A DNA stretch of 64,000 bases, taken from positions 682,001 to 746,000 of the forward strand of contig CAVUSI010000002.1 in the NCBI GenBank assembly GCA_963744115.1, given 5' to 3'. Position 1 is the first letter of the stretch. Each line of letters begins with the position of its first letter. This document shows positions 17,458 to 27,608 of this stretch, one piece after another. The notes beneath the pieces are model-generated. The model saw nothing but the letters and a program-made list of their open reading frames with translations, did no database searches and was not told where the DNA came from. The DNA comes from Chersky-267 sp963744115 (GTDB taxonomy: Bacteria > Chloroflexota > Limnocylindria > Limnocylindrales > CSP1-4). The translations under genes were made by a program, and so were the position numbers.

Positions 17458-18831
17458 ATGGACACCTTCGACTTCGTGATCATCGGCGCCGGCCCGGCCG
17501 GCGAAGCCGCCGCCCACAAGGCCCGCGAGCTCGGAGCGACCGTCGCCATCGCCGACCGGCGCTGGTTCGGCGGGAGCTGCCCGTTCATCGGTTGCCTCCC
17601 GTCGAAGGCGTTGCTGTTCGCGGCCGCGCGTCATGCGGCGAATCCGGCGACGTACGACTGGGCGCGCGCCTCGGCCCATCGCGATTACATGGTCAACCGA
17701 CCCATCGACGCCGCCGAGCCGGACGACGGCAGCCACGTCAGGGCGCTCGAGGGTGCGGGAGCGGTCGTGGTCCGTGGCTCCGCCCGGATCGTCGGGACCG
17801 GCCGGGTCGAGGTCCGTCACGAGGCGGCCGTGCGCGAGCTGCGCGGCGCGAACATCGTCGTGGCGATCGGGTCGTCGTCGAAGGTCCCGCCGCTCGAAGG
17901 GATCGACGGCGTGCCGTACTGGACGAACCGCGAGGCCACCCTGGCGAGGAAGCTGCCGGCCAGCATGGTCGTCCTGGGTGGCGGACCGACCGGCTGCGAG
18001 CTGGCCCAGGTCTACGCCCGGTTCGGCGTGCCGACCGCGATCGTCCAGTCCGGCCCCCGGCTGATGCCGACGGATCACCCCCGCAACTCCGAGACCGTCC
18101 GCGCCGCCCTGGTCGCCGACGGCGTCACCGTCCGGCTCGGGGTCCGTGCGGTCCGGGCGCGGGCTGGGGTAGGGGCCGCTGGCGCGCACGTGATCGACCT
18201 GGACGACGGCACGACGGCCGAGGGCGAGGCCATCCTCCTCGCCGTCGGGCGGTCGTTCCCGCTCGACGACCTTGGGCTGGAGCACTACGGCGTCGACGCC
18301 TCGGGTCGGGCGCCGTTCCCGCGCGACGGGCGGCTCAAGGTGGCCGACGGGCTGTGGGTCGTCGGCGACCCGGCCGGACCCGAGCTGCACACGCACCAGG
18401 GCCACTACCAGGGCGAGATGGCCGTCCGGATGGCGCTCGGCGAGTGGGTCAAACCCGACTATCGCGCGCTGCCCCGGTCGACCTACACGGAACCCGAGGC
18501 GTCCTCCGTCGGGCTCACCCTCGACCAGGCGCTGGCAGAGGGTCGGGACGCGTTCGAGGTCACGACGCCGTTCGCGACGAGCTCGAAGGGATACGCCGTC
18601 GAGGCCGAGCTCGGGCACGTCACGATCGTCGTCGATCGCGGCACGCGCGAGCTGATCGGCGCGGCGATGGCCTGCCCGGATGCCTCGGCGGCCATCCACG
18701 AGTGCGTCCTCGCGATCCGGGCGCACGTCCCGGTCGACGTCCTGGCGGACACCATCCACGCGTTCCCGTCGACGTCGCGGATCTTCAACGGCCTGTTCGG
18801 CGACGCCGCCCGTCAGCTGCGGACGGCCTGA
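17458..18831 (+). CDS. Dihydrolipoamide dehydrogenase / mercuric reductase-like flavoprotein
   Basis: FAD-dependent pyridine nucleotide-disulfide oxidoreductase of 457 residues from ATG 17458 (GCAGGGA upstream). FAD-binding is IIGAGPAGEAAAHKARELG and the redox-active disulfide sits in GGSCPFIGCLPSK. NAD(P)-binding is VVLGGGPTGCELAQVYARFG, and the dimer domain runs from about residue 340. At the C-terminus the usual catalytic pair (His-x4-Glu, as in HPTLSE) is replaced by HAFPSTSR, so the Glu partner is missing. The true substrate may therefore not be lipoamide. Neighbours give no pyruvate dehydrogenase context. Confidence 0.85.
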   Translation: MDTFDFVIIGAGPAGEAAAHKARELGATVAIADRRWFGGSCPFIGCLPSKALLFAAARHAANPATYDWARASAHRDYMVNRPIDAAEPDDGSHVRALEGAGAVVVRGSARIVGTGRVEVRHEAAVRELRGANIVVAIGSSSKVPPLEGIDGVPYWTNREATLARKLPASMVVLGGGPTGCELAQVYARFGVPTAIVQSGPRLMPTDHPRNSETVRAALVADGVTVRLGVRAVRARAGVGAAGAHVIDLDDGTTAEGEAILLAVGRSFPLDDLGLEHYGVDASGRAPFPRDGRLKVADGLWVVGDPAGPELHTHQGHYQGEMAVRMALGEWVKPDYRALPRSTYTEPEASSVGLTLDQALAEGRDAFEVTTPFATSSKGYAVEAELGHVTIVVDRGTRELIGAAMACPDASAAIHECVLAIRAHVPVDVLADTIHAFPSTSRIFNGLFGDAARQLRTA

Positions 18832-18850
18832 CCGACCGGATCGCCGGGGA

Positions 18851-20572
18851 TCAATCGCACGGATCGGCCTCCTCGGTCGGCGCCAGGGACGGGTCCTCCG
18901 GTTCAGGGGCGAGGTTGGGTTGCGGCGTGGCGGTCGGGTCCGGCTCCTGGCTCGGGAAGATCCCCCGGACCACCTTGTGGATCTGGCGGATCTCGTCGTC
19001 GCCGATCGCCTCGCCGTAGGTCGGCGGCGCGAACATCAGCGACTTGACGCGACGGACGTCGGTCCGCGCCGCGAGGCTCATCAGGCTGGGCAGGTCCCGG
19101 ACCGACAGGCTCGTCCAGGCGTCGTCTCGGGCGATCTTGAGCAGGGACGGGATCTTGTCGATCAGCCGGCACGGCTTGAGCTTGGCCCGCAGGGCCAGCA
19201 GGACGGCCTGCTGACGGCGCATCCGGCCGTAGTCCGAGTCCTGGTGGCGGGACCGGGCGTACATCAGGGCGCGATGCCCGTCGAGGTGCTGCTTGCCCGC
19301 CTTGAAGTCGATCGATACGACGCCGCTGCCGTCCTCGAGCGGATATCGATCGTCGTGGAGCGCGGTCGGGATGGTGATCGTCACCCCGCCGACCGCGTCG
19401 ACCAGTCGGACGAACCCGTTGAGGTTGACCACCGCGATCCCATCGAGCTGGACGCCGGCCAGCTTCTGGATCGTCCCGCCGATCGCCCGGAAGCCACGGT
19501 TCTGGCCGCCCGGGAACTGGGACGGATGCGCATTGGCATAGACGTAGATCGAGTTGAGCAGGCCCGGGTAGCGCCCGCCCGGGACGGCGCCGGCGCTCTC
19601 CTTCGGGAGCGGCGCGCCGGTCATGTTCCGCGGGAACCCGAACATCGCGGCCCGCCCGGTGGCGACGTCCACGGACAGGAGGATCATCGTGTCGGTCCGC
19701 AGGCTCCAGCGATCGGGCCCGGCGTCCGCCCCGATCAGGAGCAGGTCCAACCGCCCGTTCGCCGCCCAGCCCGGACCCGGGGTCGGGGTCGGGGTCGGAT
19801 TCGGGCTGGCGGTCGCCGTCGGCGCGGCTGTCGGCGGGACGGACGCGAACGGCGCGCCGATCAAGCCCGGCGTCGGGCTCGGGGCGTCGGTGTCGTCCGG
19901 CTCGACCGGCGGGAGCACCCCATCGGCACTGCCGGGGTCACTGCCGTCCGCCGGACCCGCCCCGAGATCCGGCGGATCGAACACCGCGATGATCGTGTCC
20001 CGGGTGTCCTCGACCGTCGCGCCGATGATCACGTGCGGCGCGATGACGAGGATCGCGAGGAGCGTCGCGAGGAACGTCCGCCCGAGCCGGCCGATCGCGT
20101 TCGTCGGGCGGACCCGGGCCGCCAGCCGGACCGTGGCCGCGAGGACGACCACGCGGTACACGGCGACGGCCGAGACGACGATCACGATCGCCAGCAGGAC
20201 GTCCGGGCTGAGGGCCTCGCCGAGCAGGCCGGCACGATCCGGCGAGGCGGCGACGATGACGGCGATCGCGAAGGCCAGGACCGCGATCGGGAGGAACAGC
20301 AGGGCGGCCAGCCGTTTCCGGCCGAGCAGCAGGTGGCCAAGACCGGGGATCAGCGCCCCGGCGACGATCGACAGCCAGGTCGGCCCGACGCCCCGGGCCG
20401 CCGGGTCGGCCGTGGCCGTCGGTGCCGGTCCGGACGTCGACTCGCCGTCGCCGGGCGTCGGCTCGGCTTCTGGGACGGGATCTGGAGGCTCGTCGTCGTT
20501 CGTGGTCGGATCCTCGATCGGCCGCACCGTAGGCGACCGGCCAGAATGGTAGCGACGTCGCGTCGCGTCCAC
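18851..20572 (-). CDS. LytR-CpsA-Psr (LCP) family cell-wall glycopolymer ligase
   Basis: Membrane-anchored enzyme thought to transfer undecaprenyl-linked glycopolymers to peptidoglycan; 573 residues. A Pro/Thr-rich cytoplasmic N-terminus is followed by several membrane spans (LLFLPIAVLAFAIAVIVAA and others to about residue 190). A Thr/Pro-rich linker leads to the extracellular LCP domain (LDLLLIGADAGPDRWSLRTDTMILLSVD, FGFPRNM, HLDGHRALMYARSRHQDSDYGRMRRQQAVLLAL). The polyprenyl-phosphate and metal-binding Arg/Asp residues are present. The GTG start at 20572 is uncertain; a later start would only shorten the disordered N-terminus. Confidence 0.92.
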   Translation of the reverse strand: MDATRRRYHSGRSPTVRPIEDPTTNDDEPPDPVPEAEPTPGDGESTSGPAPTATADPAARGVGPTWLSIVAGALIPGLGHLLLGRKRLAALLFLPIAVLAFAIAVIVAASPDRAGLLGEALSPDVLLAIVIVVSAVAVYRVVVLAATVRLAARVRPTNAIGRLGRTFLATLLAILVIAPHVIIGATVEDTRDTIIAVFDPPDLGAGPADGSDPGSADGVLPPVEPDDTDAPSPTPGLIGAPFASVPPTAAPTATASPNPTPTPTPGPGWAANGRLDLLLIGADAGPDRWSLRTDTMILLSVDVATGRAAMFGFPRNMTGAPLPKESAGAVPGGRYPGLLNSIYVYANAHPSQFPGGQNRGFRAIGGTIQKLAGVQLDGIAVVNLNGFVRLVDAVGGVTITIPTALHDDRYPLEDGSGVVSIDFKAGKQHLDGHRALMYARSRHQDSDYGRMRRQQAVLLALRAKLKPCRLIDKIPSLLKIARDDAWTSLSVRDLPSLMSLAARTDVRRVKSLMFAPPTYGEAIGDDEIRQIHKVVRGIFPSQEPDPTATPQPNLAPEPEDPSLAPTEEADPCD

Positions 20573-20643
20573 ACCCGGACGTCGGTCCTGCCCGCCCCGT
20601 GACGATGCGGACGCTTCTCAGCCCGACCGTGGTCTGGGAGCGC

Positions 20644-22260
20644 CTACGGTCGCTCGATCCGAAGGTCGTCGACGGCGGCCTCGATCCGGCTGTCGCCCGC
20701 GCCGTCGGCCGCCCCGATGACGATCCGGACCTTCTGGCCGGCCCACGGCGTCATCGACACACGGACCGGGATCCACCGCGCATCGTCATCGGTCGCCTTG
20801 CCGAGCTCCTCCCGGACGAGCGTGCGCGTGCCGTCCTCCGCCTCGACCCAGACGCGGAACCAGTCGGCCGAGGTGGCGTTCGAGCGGTGCGAGAAGTAGT
20901 AGGAGAAGGTCAGGTTCCCGACCGGATCAGGCAACGCGATCGGCGCGGATCGGATGGTGGTGGTGCCCCCGTCGACGTCGTTGGCGTCGATGCCCTTGAC
21001 CCCGGCGAGCCCGGTCACCAGCGCCGCGCGCCCGGAGGTCGTCGTGCCGAGCTGCTTCGGACCGAGGATCGATGTCGCCGTCGGGTCGCCGATCTGCCAC
21101 AGCCCGTCGGTCGCGGTGTCGGTCCCGTCGGGATCCCGCGTCCAGCCGCGGTTGATCTCGAAGTCGTCGTACAGCGGTCCGCAGTCCGCCTTCGCCTGGT
21201 AGATCGGCGAATACGGACAGTCCGCCTTGTCGATCGCGTAGAGCAGCGCCGAGCGGTTGTTGGCCACCGCCGCGGCGATCCGCTCGTCGGCGGGGTAGAA
21301 GTCGGACGTCCGGTGGTGCTCGGTCGGGTAGAGCTCCCAGGTGAACGAGAAGATCCGATAGCGGCCGTACATCCAGTCGATCTGGTCGCCGTCGGTGATG
21401 TACAGGTCGCTCGACTGCTCGGGCTTGTAGCCGTTGCGCTGGGCCATCCGCTTGCCGAGCGCCACGAACGCGGCGTGATCGGTCCGGGTCATGTCGGCCG
21501 GGATGTCGGTCCTCGTGTGGCCGTACGGCCAAAGGACCAGCTCGCCGTTCGTATGGAGCGTGATATGCATCACGATCTGCTGCCGTCCGTCGATCACCCG
21601 GCTCTTGACGAAGTCGCGCATCGCCTGCGTCTCCGGCGCGGAGAACGGCTTCTTGCCGCGGTAGGTGAGCGAGCCCGGCGACGTGGACGACCCGTGGCAG
21701 CAGCCCCAGTCGTAGTCGTAGTTCCGGTTGAGATCCGTGCCGACGGTGCCCGTCCCGACGTTCGGCTGGCGATTCTTCCGCCAGGCCCGGAACGGGGACC
21801 CGGTCAGGTCGTACTGCATGCCGTCCGGATTGAGCGCGAAGACGATGAAGGTCTCCCGGCTGTCGACCAGGCGCTTGACCAGGCTGTCGGTCGCGTAGCC
21901 CGTCGTCAGGACCTTGAGCAGGTAGAGCGCCTGCTCCGTCGTCAGGTGCTCGCGGGCGTGGTGGAGAGCGTCGATCAGGACCTCGGGCTCGGCCTCGTCG
22001 GTCGCGACGTGGTCGGACACCTTGGCCACCCAGATGTCGCGCCCCTGGTAGCTCTTGCCGATCGAGAAGACCGAGACCAGGTCGGGATAGGCGGCCTGCG
22101 CGGCCATGATCTCGGCGACCATCTCGGGATAGTTGTGGTACCGGGAGTCGCTCGGCGGGAAGTTCGCCTCGGCCGGGGAGGCCGCTTCGGCCGCCTCGGC
22201 CAGCAGGCCGAACAGGAACAGCAGGGCGACGAACAGGGCGGCGATCTGGCGCTTGCGCAT
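20644..22260 (-). CDS. Secreted M14-family zinc carboxypeptidase
   Basis: Extracellular metallo-carboxypeptidase of 538 residues. Signal peptide: MRKRQIAALFVALLFLFGLLAEAAEA. Zinc ligands are His101 and Glu104 (HHAREH) and His236 (LHTNGE). Substrate Asn178/Arg179 lie in TDLNRN, and the general base is Glu309 (FTWELYP). A C-terminal beta-sandwich (about 370-538, MAM/CBM-like, with FSYYFSHRSN) follows. ATG 22260 follows a CACCCT hexamer by 6 nt, so it may be leaderless. Confidence 0.94.
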   Translation of the reverse strand: MRKRQIAALFVALLFLFGLLAEAAEAASPAEANFPPSDSRYHNYPEMVAEIMAAQAAYPDLVSVFSIGKSYQGRDIWVAKVSDHVATDEAEPEVLIDALHHAREHLTTEQALYLLKVLTTGYATDSLVKRLVDSRETFIVFALNPDGMQYDLTGSPFRAWRKNRQPNVGTGTVGTDLNRNYDYDWGCCHGSSTSPGSLTYRGKKPFSAPETQAMRDFVKSRVIDGRQQIVMHITLHTNGELVLWPYGHTRTDIPADMTRTDHAAFVALGKRMAQRNGYKPEQSSDLYITDGDQIDWMYGRYRIFSFTWELYPTEHHRTSDFYPADERIAAAVANNRSALLYAIDKADCPYSPIYQAKADCGPLYDDFEINRGWTRDPDGTDTATDGLWQIGDPTATSILGPKQLGTTTSGRAALVTGLAGVKGIDANDVDGGTTTIRSAPIALPDPVGNLTFSYYFSHRSNATSADWFRVWVEAEDGTRTLVREELGKATDDDARWIPVRVSMTPWAGQKVRIVIGAADGAGDSRIEAAVDDLRIERP

Positions 22261-22266
22261 CGACAC

Positions 22267-22272
22267 AGGGTG
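22267..22272 (-). promoter_or_regulatory. -10 hexamer of the carboxypeptidase gene
   Basis: On the minus strand CACCCT ends 6 nt before ATG 22260. It lies back to back with the GH2 promoter. Confidence 0.4.
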
Positions 22273-22349
22273 CCGGGAGTCCCCGGATGACGCAAGTCGC
22301 GTGACGGTCGGTCGGGTCCGGGACCGGCGAGTCGACGGCCCCCGTCGGC

Positions 22350-22355
22350 TAGACT
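22350..22355 (+). promoter_or_regulatory. -10 hexamer of the galactosidase operon
   Basis: TAGACT ends 7 nt before ATG 22363, with no Shine-Dalgarno. Confidence 0.5.
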
Positions 22356-22362
22356 TCGAACG

Positions 22363-25300
22363 ATGGACCGAGACCCCTGGGTCGCCCCCGAACTCGTCCA
22401 GCTCGGGCGGCTTCCGATGCACAGCCTGGTCCATGCTGACCGGCTGGAGCTCGACGGCACGTGGCGGTTCCAGCTCCTCGGGCGGCCGGACCTCGATCCG
22501 GGGCCGACCTGGGCCGAGATCGTCGTCCCGGGCGCCTGGACGATGCAGGGCTTCGCCGACCTGCCCCACTACACCAACGTCCAGATGCCGTTCGAGGGCC
22601 TCCCGCCGGCGGTCCCCGAGGTCGAACCCGACCGGCCTCTACGAAACCACCTTCGACCTGCCGGCCGACTGGTCCGGGCGCCGGATCGTCCTCCACATCG
22701 GCGCGGCCGAGAGCGTCCTGATCGCCCGGCTCGACGATCACGAGGTCGGGATCAGCAAGGATTCGCACCTGGCCGCCGAGTTCGACGTGACGGACCTCGT
22801 CCGGCCGGGGAGGAACACGCTCAGCCTGCGGGTCGTGAAGTGGTCCGACGCCACGTACATCGAGGATCAGGACCAGTGGTGGCATGGTGGCTTGACCCGG
22901 TCCGTGTACCTCTACGCCACCGGGCCGGTGTATCTCGCCGACGTCCGGGCCGACGCCGGCCTGGCTGACGACCTGACGACCGGATCGCTCGCGCTCACGG
23001 TCGCCGTCGGGTTCCCGGGCGATGCGCTCGAGGCCGGCTGGGTCGTCGAGGCGCAGCTCGAGGGCGGCCTCGCGGACCTCCGGGCCGACGCGCCGGTCGT
23101 CGATCGCGCCGGGCTGCGGGCCTGGACGCGGGACGTCCAGGACCTGATGTTCCGGGCGGCGGCCCGCCTGCCGCTGACGGACGACGATGCCGCCGCGTGG
23201 TCGGATCTCCATCCGCGGATGACCCCGGGCCTCGACGGGGCGGTGACCTGGCGCGTCGAGCTCCCGGACATCGCTCGCTGGTCGGCGGAGGAGCCGCACC
23301 TCCACGCGCTGACGGTGCGCCTGCGCTCGCCCGACGGCGCGATCGCCGACGAGACGACCCTCCGGATCGGCTTCCGCCGGGTCGAGATCGACGGGCTCGA
23401 CCTGCTCGTCAACGGCGAGCGCGTCTTCATCCGCGGGGTCAACCGCCACGACTTCGATCAGCACACGGGTCGGACCGTGACCCGCGACCAGATGCGCGCC
23501 GAGCTCGTGCTGATGAAGCAGTTCGGCTTCAACGCCGTCCGCACCTCGCACTACCCGAACGACCCGGCGTTCCTCGACCTGACCGATGAGCTCGGGTTGT
23601 ATGTGATCGACGAGGCCGACATCGAGTCGCACGCGTTCCAGAGCACGTTGTCCGACGATCCGCGCTACCTCGGAGCGTGGGTCGACCGGGTGTCGCGGAT
23701 GGCGACGCGTGACAAGAACCATCCGTCGGTGATCGTCTGGTCGCTCGGCAACGAGTCCGGCCACGGGCTGAACCACGAGGCGGCCGCCGGCTGGCTCCGG
23801 CGCTACGACCCGTCCCGTCCGCTCCATTACGAGGGGGCGATCCGGTACGACTGGTCGAGCGACCAGGGCATCAGCGACCTCACCTGCCCGATGTACCCGC
23901 CGATCTCGGCGATCGTCGGGCACGCCCGATCCGGGCTCCAGCGGCACCCCCTGATCATGTGCGAGTTCCAGCACGCGATGGGCAACAGCAACGGGACGCT
24001 CGCCGAGTACTGGGACGCGATCGAGTCGACGCCGGGCCTTCAAGGCGGGTTCATCTGGGAGTTCTGGGATCACGGCCTGGTCCAGACCTTGCCCGACGGG
24101 ACGAAGCGCTGGGCCTACGGGGGCGACTTCGGCGACCGGCCGAACGACGGCAGCTTCTGCCTCGACGGCCTGGTCTGGCCCGACCGACGCCCGAAGCCGG
24201 CGATGTGGGAGCACAAGCACCTGGCGGCCCCCGTCCGTCCGACCGGGCTGCATGACCGACGGACGGGGATCGTGGAGGTGGTCAACCGCCAGTCGTTCCG
24301 CGATCTCGGCTGGTTGCGGGCGCACTGGCAGCTCGCGATCGAGGGCGAGCCCGCCGGGTCCGGCGACGTCGTCCTGCCCGACGTCGGCCCGGGGGACCGG
24401 GGCGCCGCGGTCCTGGCCGGCTGGACCGATCCATCGCTCCTGCCCGGGACCGAGGCGTGGTTGACCATCCGGTTCGAGACGGCGGCGGCCTCGTCGTGGG
24501 CCCCGGAGGGGTTCGAGGTCGCCTCTGCCCAGATCGCCGTCGGGACCGGGTCAGAGGTATCGCCGGGGGCTCCAGTCGCGTCGACCGGTTCCGACGCCGA
24601 GGTCGAGGTCGACGGTGACGGCCTGCTCGTCCACCCGCTCCTCGCGGCGCCACCGACGCTCGCGCTGTGGCGGGCGCCGACCGAGAACGACCGATACGGC
24701 GGGATCGTCGCCGGCTGGGCCGCGGTCGGCCTCGACCGCCTCGCTCGCCGCCTCGTTTCGGTCGAGCGGACCGCTGGGACGGTGGTCGTCACCAGCGAGC
24801 ACCGGACCGGGACGGGCATCGTGGTGGACCACGTCCAGACCCTGCGTGACCTCGGCGAGGGTGGCGTCCAGGTCGACGAGGTCGCGGTGATCCCGGCCGG
24901 CCTGCCGGATCTGCCACGGGTCGGGACGGTCCTCGAGGTCATGCCCGGCTTCGAGCAGGCCGAATGGTTCGGGACCGGTCCCCACGAGACCTATCCGGAT
25001 CGGAAGCGCGGCGGTCTCGTCGGTCGGTGGCGCTCGACGGTCACGGATCTGTACACGCCGTACGTCCGTCCCCAGGAGAGCGGCGGACGAGCCGACGTCC
25101 GCTGGCTGGAGCTCCGAGACGCGGGGGCTCGCGGCCTTCGGTTGACCCTCGACCAGCCCCGCCAGGTGTCGGCGACCCACTATCGTGCGGAGGACCTCGA
25201 CGCCGCCCTCCACGACGTCGAGCTGACCCCGAGAGACGAGACGGTGGTCCACATCGACGCGGTCCACCGCGGCCTGGGAACGGCCAGCTGCGGCCCGGAC

Positions 25301-25375
25301 ACGCTGCCCGAGTACCTGATCGGTCCAGGGACGTACCGCTGGTCCTGGACCCTGCGTCCGATCACCGGACCCTGA
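22363..25375 (+). CDS. Beta-galactosidase, glycoside hydrolase family 2 (one frameshift)
   Basis: Large cytoplasmic GH2 enzyme of about 1,000 residues. The N-terminal jelly-roll (LDGTWRFQLLGRPDLDPGP, IVVPGAWTMQGF) is read from ATG 22363. At about 22630 the frame shifts and the homology resumes with LYETTFDLPADWSGRRIVLHIGAAESV. The catalytic TIM barrel contains RGVNRHDFDQHTGRTV, the acid/base Glu in WSLGNESGHG (GAG near 23753) and the nucleophile Glu in IMCEFQHAMGNSNG (near 23963). The C-terminal domain 5 includes the LacZ-type WFGTGPHETYPDRKRGG. The stop is 1 bp before the GH36 start, so it forms an operon. The shift is a likely sequencing error, an extra base in a C or G run. Confidence 0.92.
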
Positions 25376-25376
25376 C

Positions 25377-27599
25377 ATGCCGATCGGCTGGGATCCGGAT
25401 GCGCGCCAGCTCCACCTCCGGAACGGGACGGTCAGCTACGTCATCCGGATCCTCGAGAACGGCGCCCTCGGCCACCTCCATTTCGGGTCGCGGCTGAGCG
25501 ACGCGCGGTCGTATGCGCACATCGGGCTGGGTCCGTTCGATGGGTTCACGAACCGGCTCGACGATCCGGTCGCGCTCGAGCTCCCGATCGCCGGCGTCGG
25601 GGACTTCCGGGTCCCGGCCCTGACGGTCGAGGGTCCCGATGGCTCGGCGGTCCTCGACCTGACCTACGCCAGCCATCGGATCGTGCCTGGGAAGCCGCCC
25701 CTCGCCACGCTGCCGTGCACCTACGTCGAAGCGGAGGCGGAGGCCGACACCGTCGAGATCGTGCTGGCCGATGGGCCGACCGGGGCCGAGGTCCGCCTCG
25801 CCTACACGGTGTTCCGGGACCTGCCGATCGTCACCAGGAGCATGGTCGTGCGCAACGGGGGAGGGGCCGCCCTCGACCTGACCTGCGCGATGAGCGTATC
25901 GCTCGACCTGCCCGACTCGGACTGGCGGTTGATCCAGCTGAGCGGCACCTGGGCCCGCGAGCGGCACGTCGTCGAGCGCCCACTGGTTCCAGGCCGCCAG
26001 TCGGTCGGCAGCGTCCGCGGGGCTTCCGGCGCCCAGCACAACCCGTTCATCGCCCTTCGCCGAGCGTCGACCACCGAGGACCAGGGTGAGGCGTACGGGT
26101 TCAGCCTCGTCTATTCGGGCAACTTCCTGGCCGAGGCCGACGTCGACGCGCTCGGCACCACCCGGGTCCGGATGGGGATCGCCCCCGAGGGGTTCCGCTG
26201 GCGCCTCGACCCGGGGGCGGAGCTGGAGCTGCCGGAGGCCGTCCTCGCCTACTCCGACGCGGGCCTCGGCGGCCTGAGCGATGCCTATCACGTCCTCTAC
26301 CGCGAGCGCCTGGTCCGCGGGACCTGGCGCGACCGGCCTCGGCCCGTCCTCATCAACAACTGGGAGGGCACCTACTACGACTTCGACGAGGCGAAGCTGC
26401 TCGAGATGGCCGCCGCCTCACGCGACCTCGGGGTCGAGCTGTTCGTGCTGGACGATGGGTGGTTCGGCGAGCGCGACGACGACACGACGTCGCTCGGTGA
26501 CTGGGTCGTCGACCGGCGCAAGCTCCCCGGCGGGATCGACGGTCTCGCGACCAAGGTCGAGGCGCTCGGTCTCCGGTTCGGGCTGTGGATCGAGCCCGAG
26601 ATGGTCAGCGAGCGCAGCCGGCTGTTCGCCGACCATCCCGACTGGGCGATCGGCGTGCCGGGGCGAGCGCGGACCGAGGCGCGCCAGCAGCTGGTCCTGG
26701 ACATGTCCCGACCGGAGGTCGTCGACCACCTCTTCCGCGTCCTGTCCGACGTCCTGGGCGGTGCGGCCGTGTCCTACGTCAAGTGGGACATGAACCGGAA
26801 CATCACCGAGCCGTACAGCCTCGGCCTTCCGGCCGAACGGCAGGGCGAGTTCTTCCACCGCTACATCCTGGGCGTGTACGACCTGTACCGGCGCCTGACC
26901 GCCGCCTTCCCCGAGATCCTGTTCGAGTCATGTGCGAGCGGAGGTGGACGGTTCGACCCGGGGATGCTCGCCTTCGCGCCGCAGACCTGGACGAGCGACG
27001 ACACGGACGCCGTCGAGCGGCTGCGGATCCAGTGGGGGACGTCGCTGGTCTATCCGCTCAGCTCGATGGGGGCGCACGTGGCCGCCGTCCCGAACCACCA
27101 GACCGGGAGGATCACGCCGCTGGCGACCCGGGCGGCGGTCGCGTTCTTCGGGGTCTTCGGCTACGAGCTGGATCCGACCCGCTTCTCGGCCGAGGAGCGC
27201 CACGAGGTCATCGAGCAGATCGCGTTCTACACGGCCCATCGAGAGCTGTTCCAGCGCGGGCGGTTCGTCCGGTTGCGAAGTCCGTTCGAGGGTGACGGCG
27301 ACGGGACGGCCTGGATGGTCGTCTCGCCCGATCGGCGGCGGGCCGTCGTCGGGGTCTACCGGGCGCTGAACCGGCCCGTGCCGGGACCCGACCGCGTGCG
27401 GCTGCGCGGAATCGACCCGTCCGTCGCGTACCGGGTCGCGCTGTGGCCGTCGACCGGCGATAGCATCGAGCGGGCGAACGCGCTCGTCCGCGGCGGCGAC
27501 GACCTCATGGCGGTCGGTCTGTTCTTCGCCGCGGAACGACACGCCGCGGCTCGATGGGGCGACTTCTGGGCGCGCTTGTTCGTGCTCGAGGCGGTCTGA
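25377..27599 (+). CDS. Alpha-galactosidase, glycoside hydrolase family 36
   Basis: Intact 740-residue enzyme releasing alpha-linked galactose. The N-terminal beta-supersandwich precedes the TIM barrel. Barrel motifs include INNWEGTYYDFDE, LFVLDDGWFGERDDD, the nucleophile Asp471 (YVKWDMNRN), the substrate loop CASGGGRFDPGML, and the acid/base Asp at 541-542 (WTSDDTDA). No signal peptide is seen, so it acts on imported oligosaccharides. It starts 1 bp after the GH2 stop; the pair would degrade mixed alpha- and beta-galactosides such as plant oligosaccharides. Confidence 0.95.
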   Translation: MPIGWDPDARQLHLRNGTVSYVIRILENGALGHLHFGSRLSDARSYAHIGLGPFDGFTNRLDDPVALELPIAGVGDFRVPALTVEGPDGSAVLDLTYASHRIVPGKPPLATLPCTYVEAEAEADTVEIVLADGPTGAEVRLAYTVFRDLPIVTRSMVVRNGGGAALDLTCAMSVSLDLPDSDWRLIQLSGTWARERHVVERPLVPGRQSVGSVRGASGAQHNPFIALRRASTTEDQGEAYGFSLVYSGNFLAEADVDALGTTRVRMGIAPEGFRWRLDPGAELELPEAVLAYSDAGLGGLSDAYHVLYRERLVRGTWRDRPRPVLINNWEGTYYDFDEAKLLEMAAASRDLGVELFVLDDGWFGERDDDTTSLGDWVVDRRKLPGGIDGLATKVEALGLRFGLWIEPEMVSERSRLFADHPDWAIGVPGRARTEARQQLVLDMSRPEVVDHLFRVLSDVLGGAAVSYVKWDMNRNITEPYSLGLPAERQGEFFHRYILGVYDLYRRLTAAFPEILFESCASGGGRFDPGMLAFAPQTWTSDDTDAVERLRIQWGTSLVYPLSSMGAHVAAVPNHQTGRITPLATRAAVAFFGVFGYELDPTRFSAEERHEVIEQIAFYTAHRELFQRGRFVRLRSPFEGDGDGTAWMVVSPDRRRAVVGVYRALNRPVPGPDRVRLRGIDPSVAYRVALWPSTGDSIERANALVRGGDDLMAVGLFFAAERHAAARWGDFWARLFVLEAV

Positions 27600-27608
27600 C
27601 CGACCCCG

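Noticed and set aside
16671..17588. 305-residue version of the Gly-rich membrane protein
   Set aside because: The extra 112 N-terminal residues overlap the divergent flavoprotein gene and its promoter region. ATG 17252 has a good Shine-Dalgarno and signal-like start.
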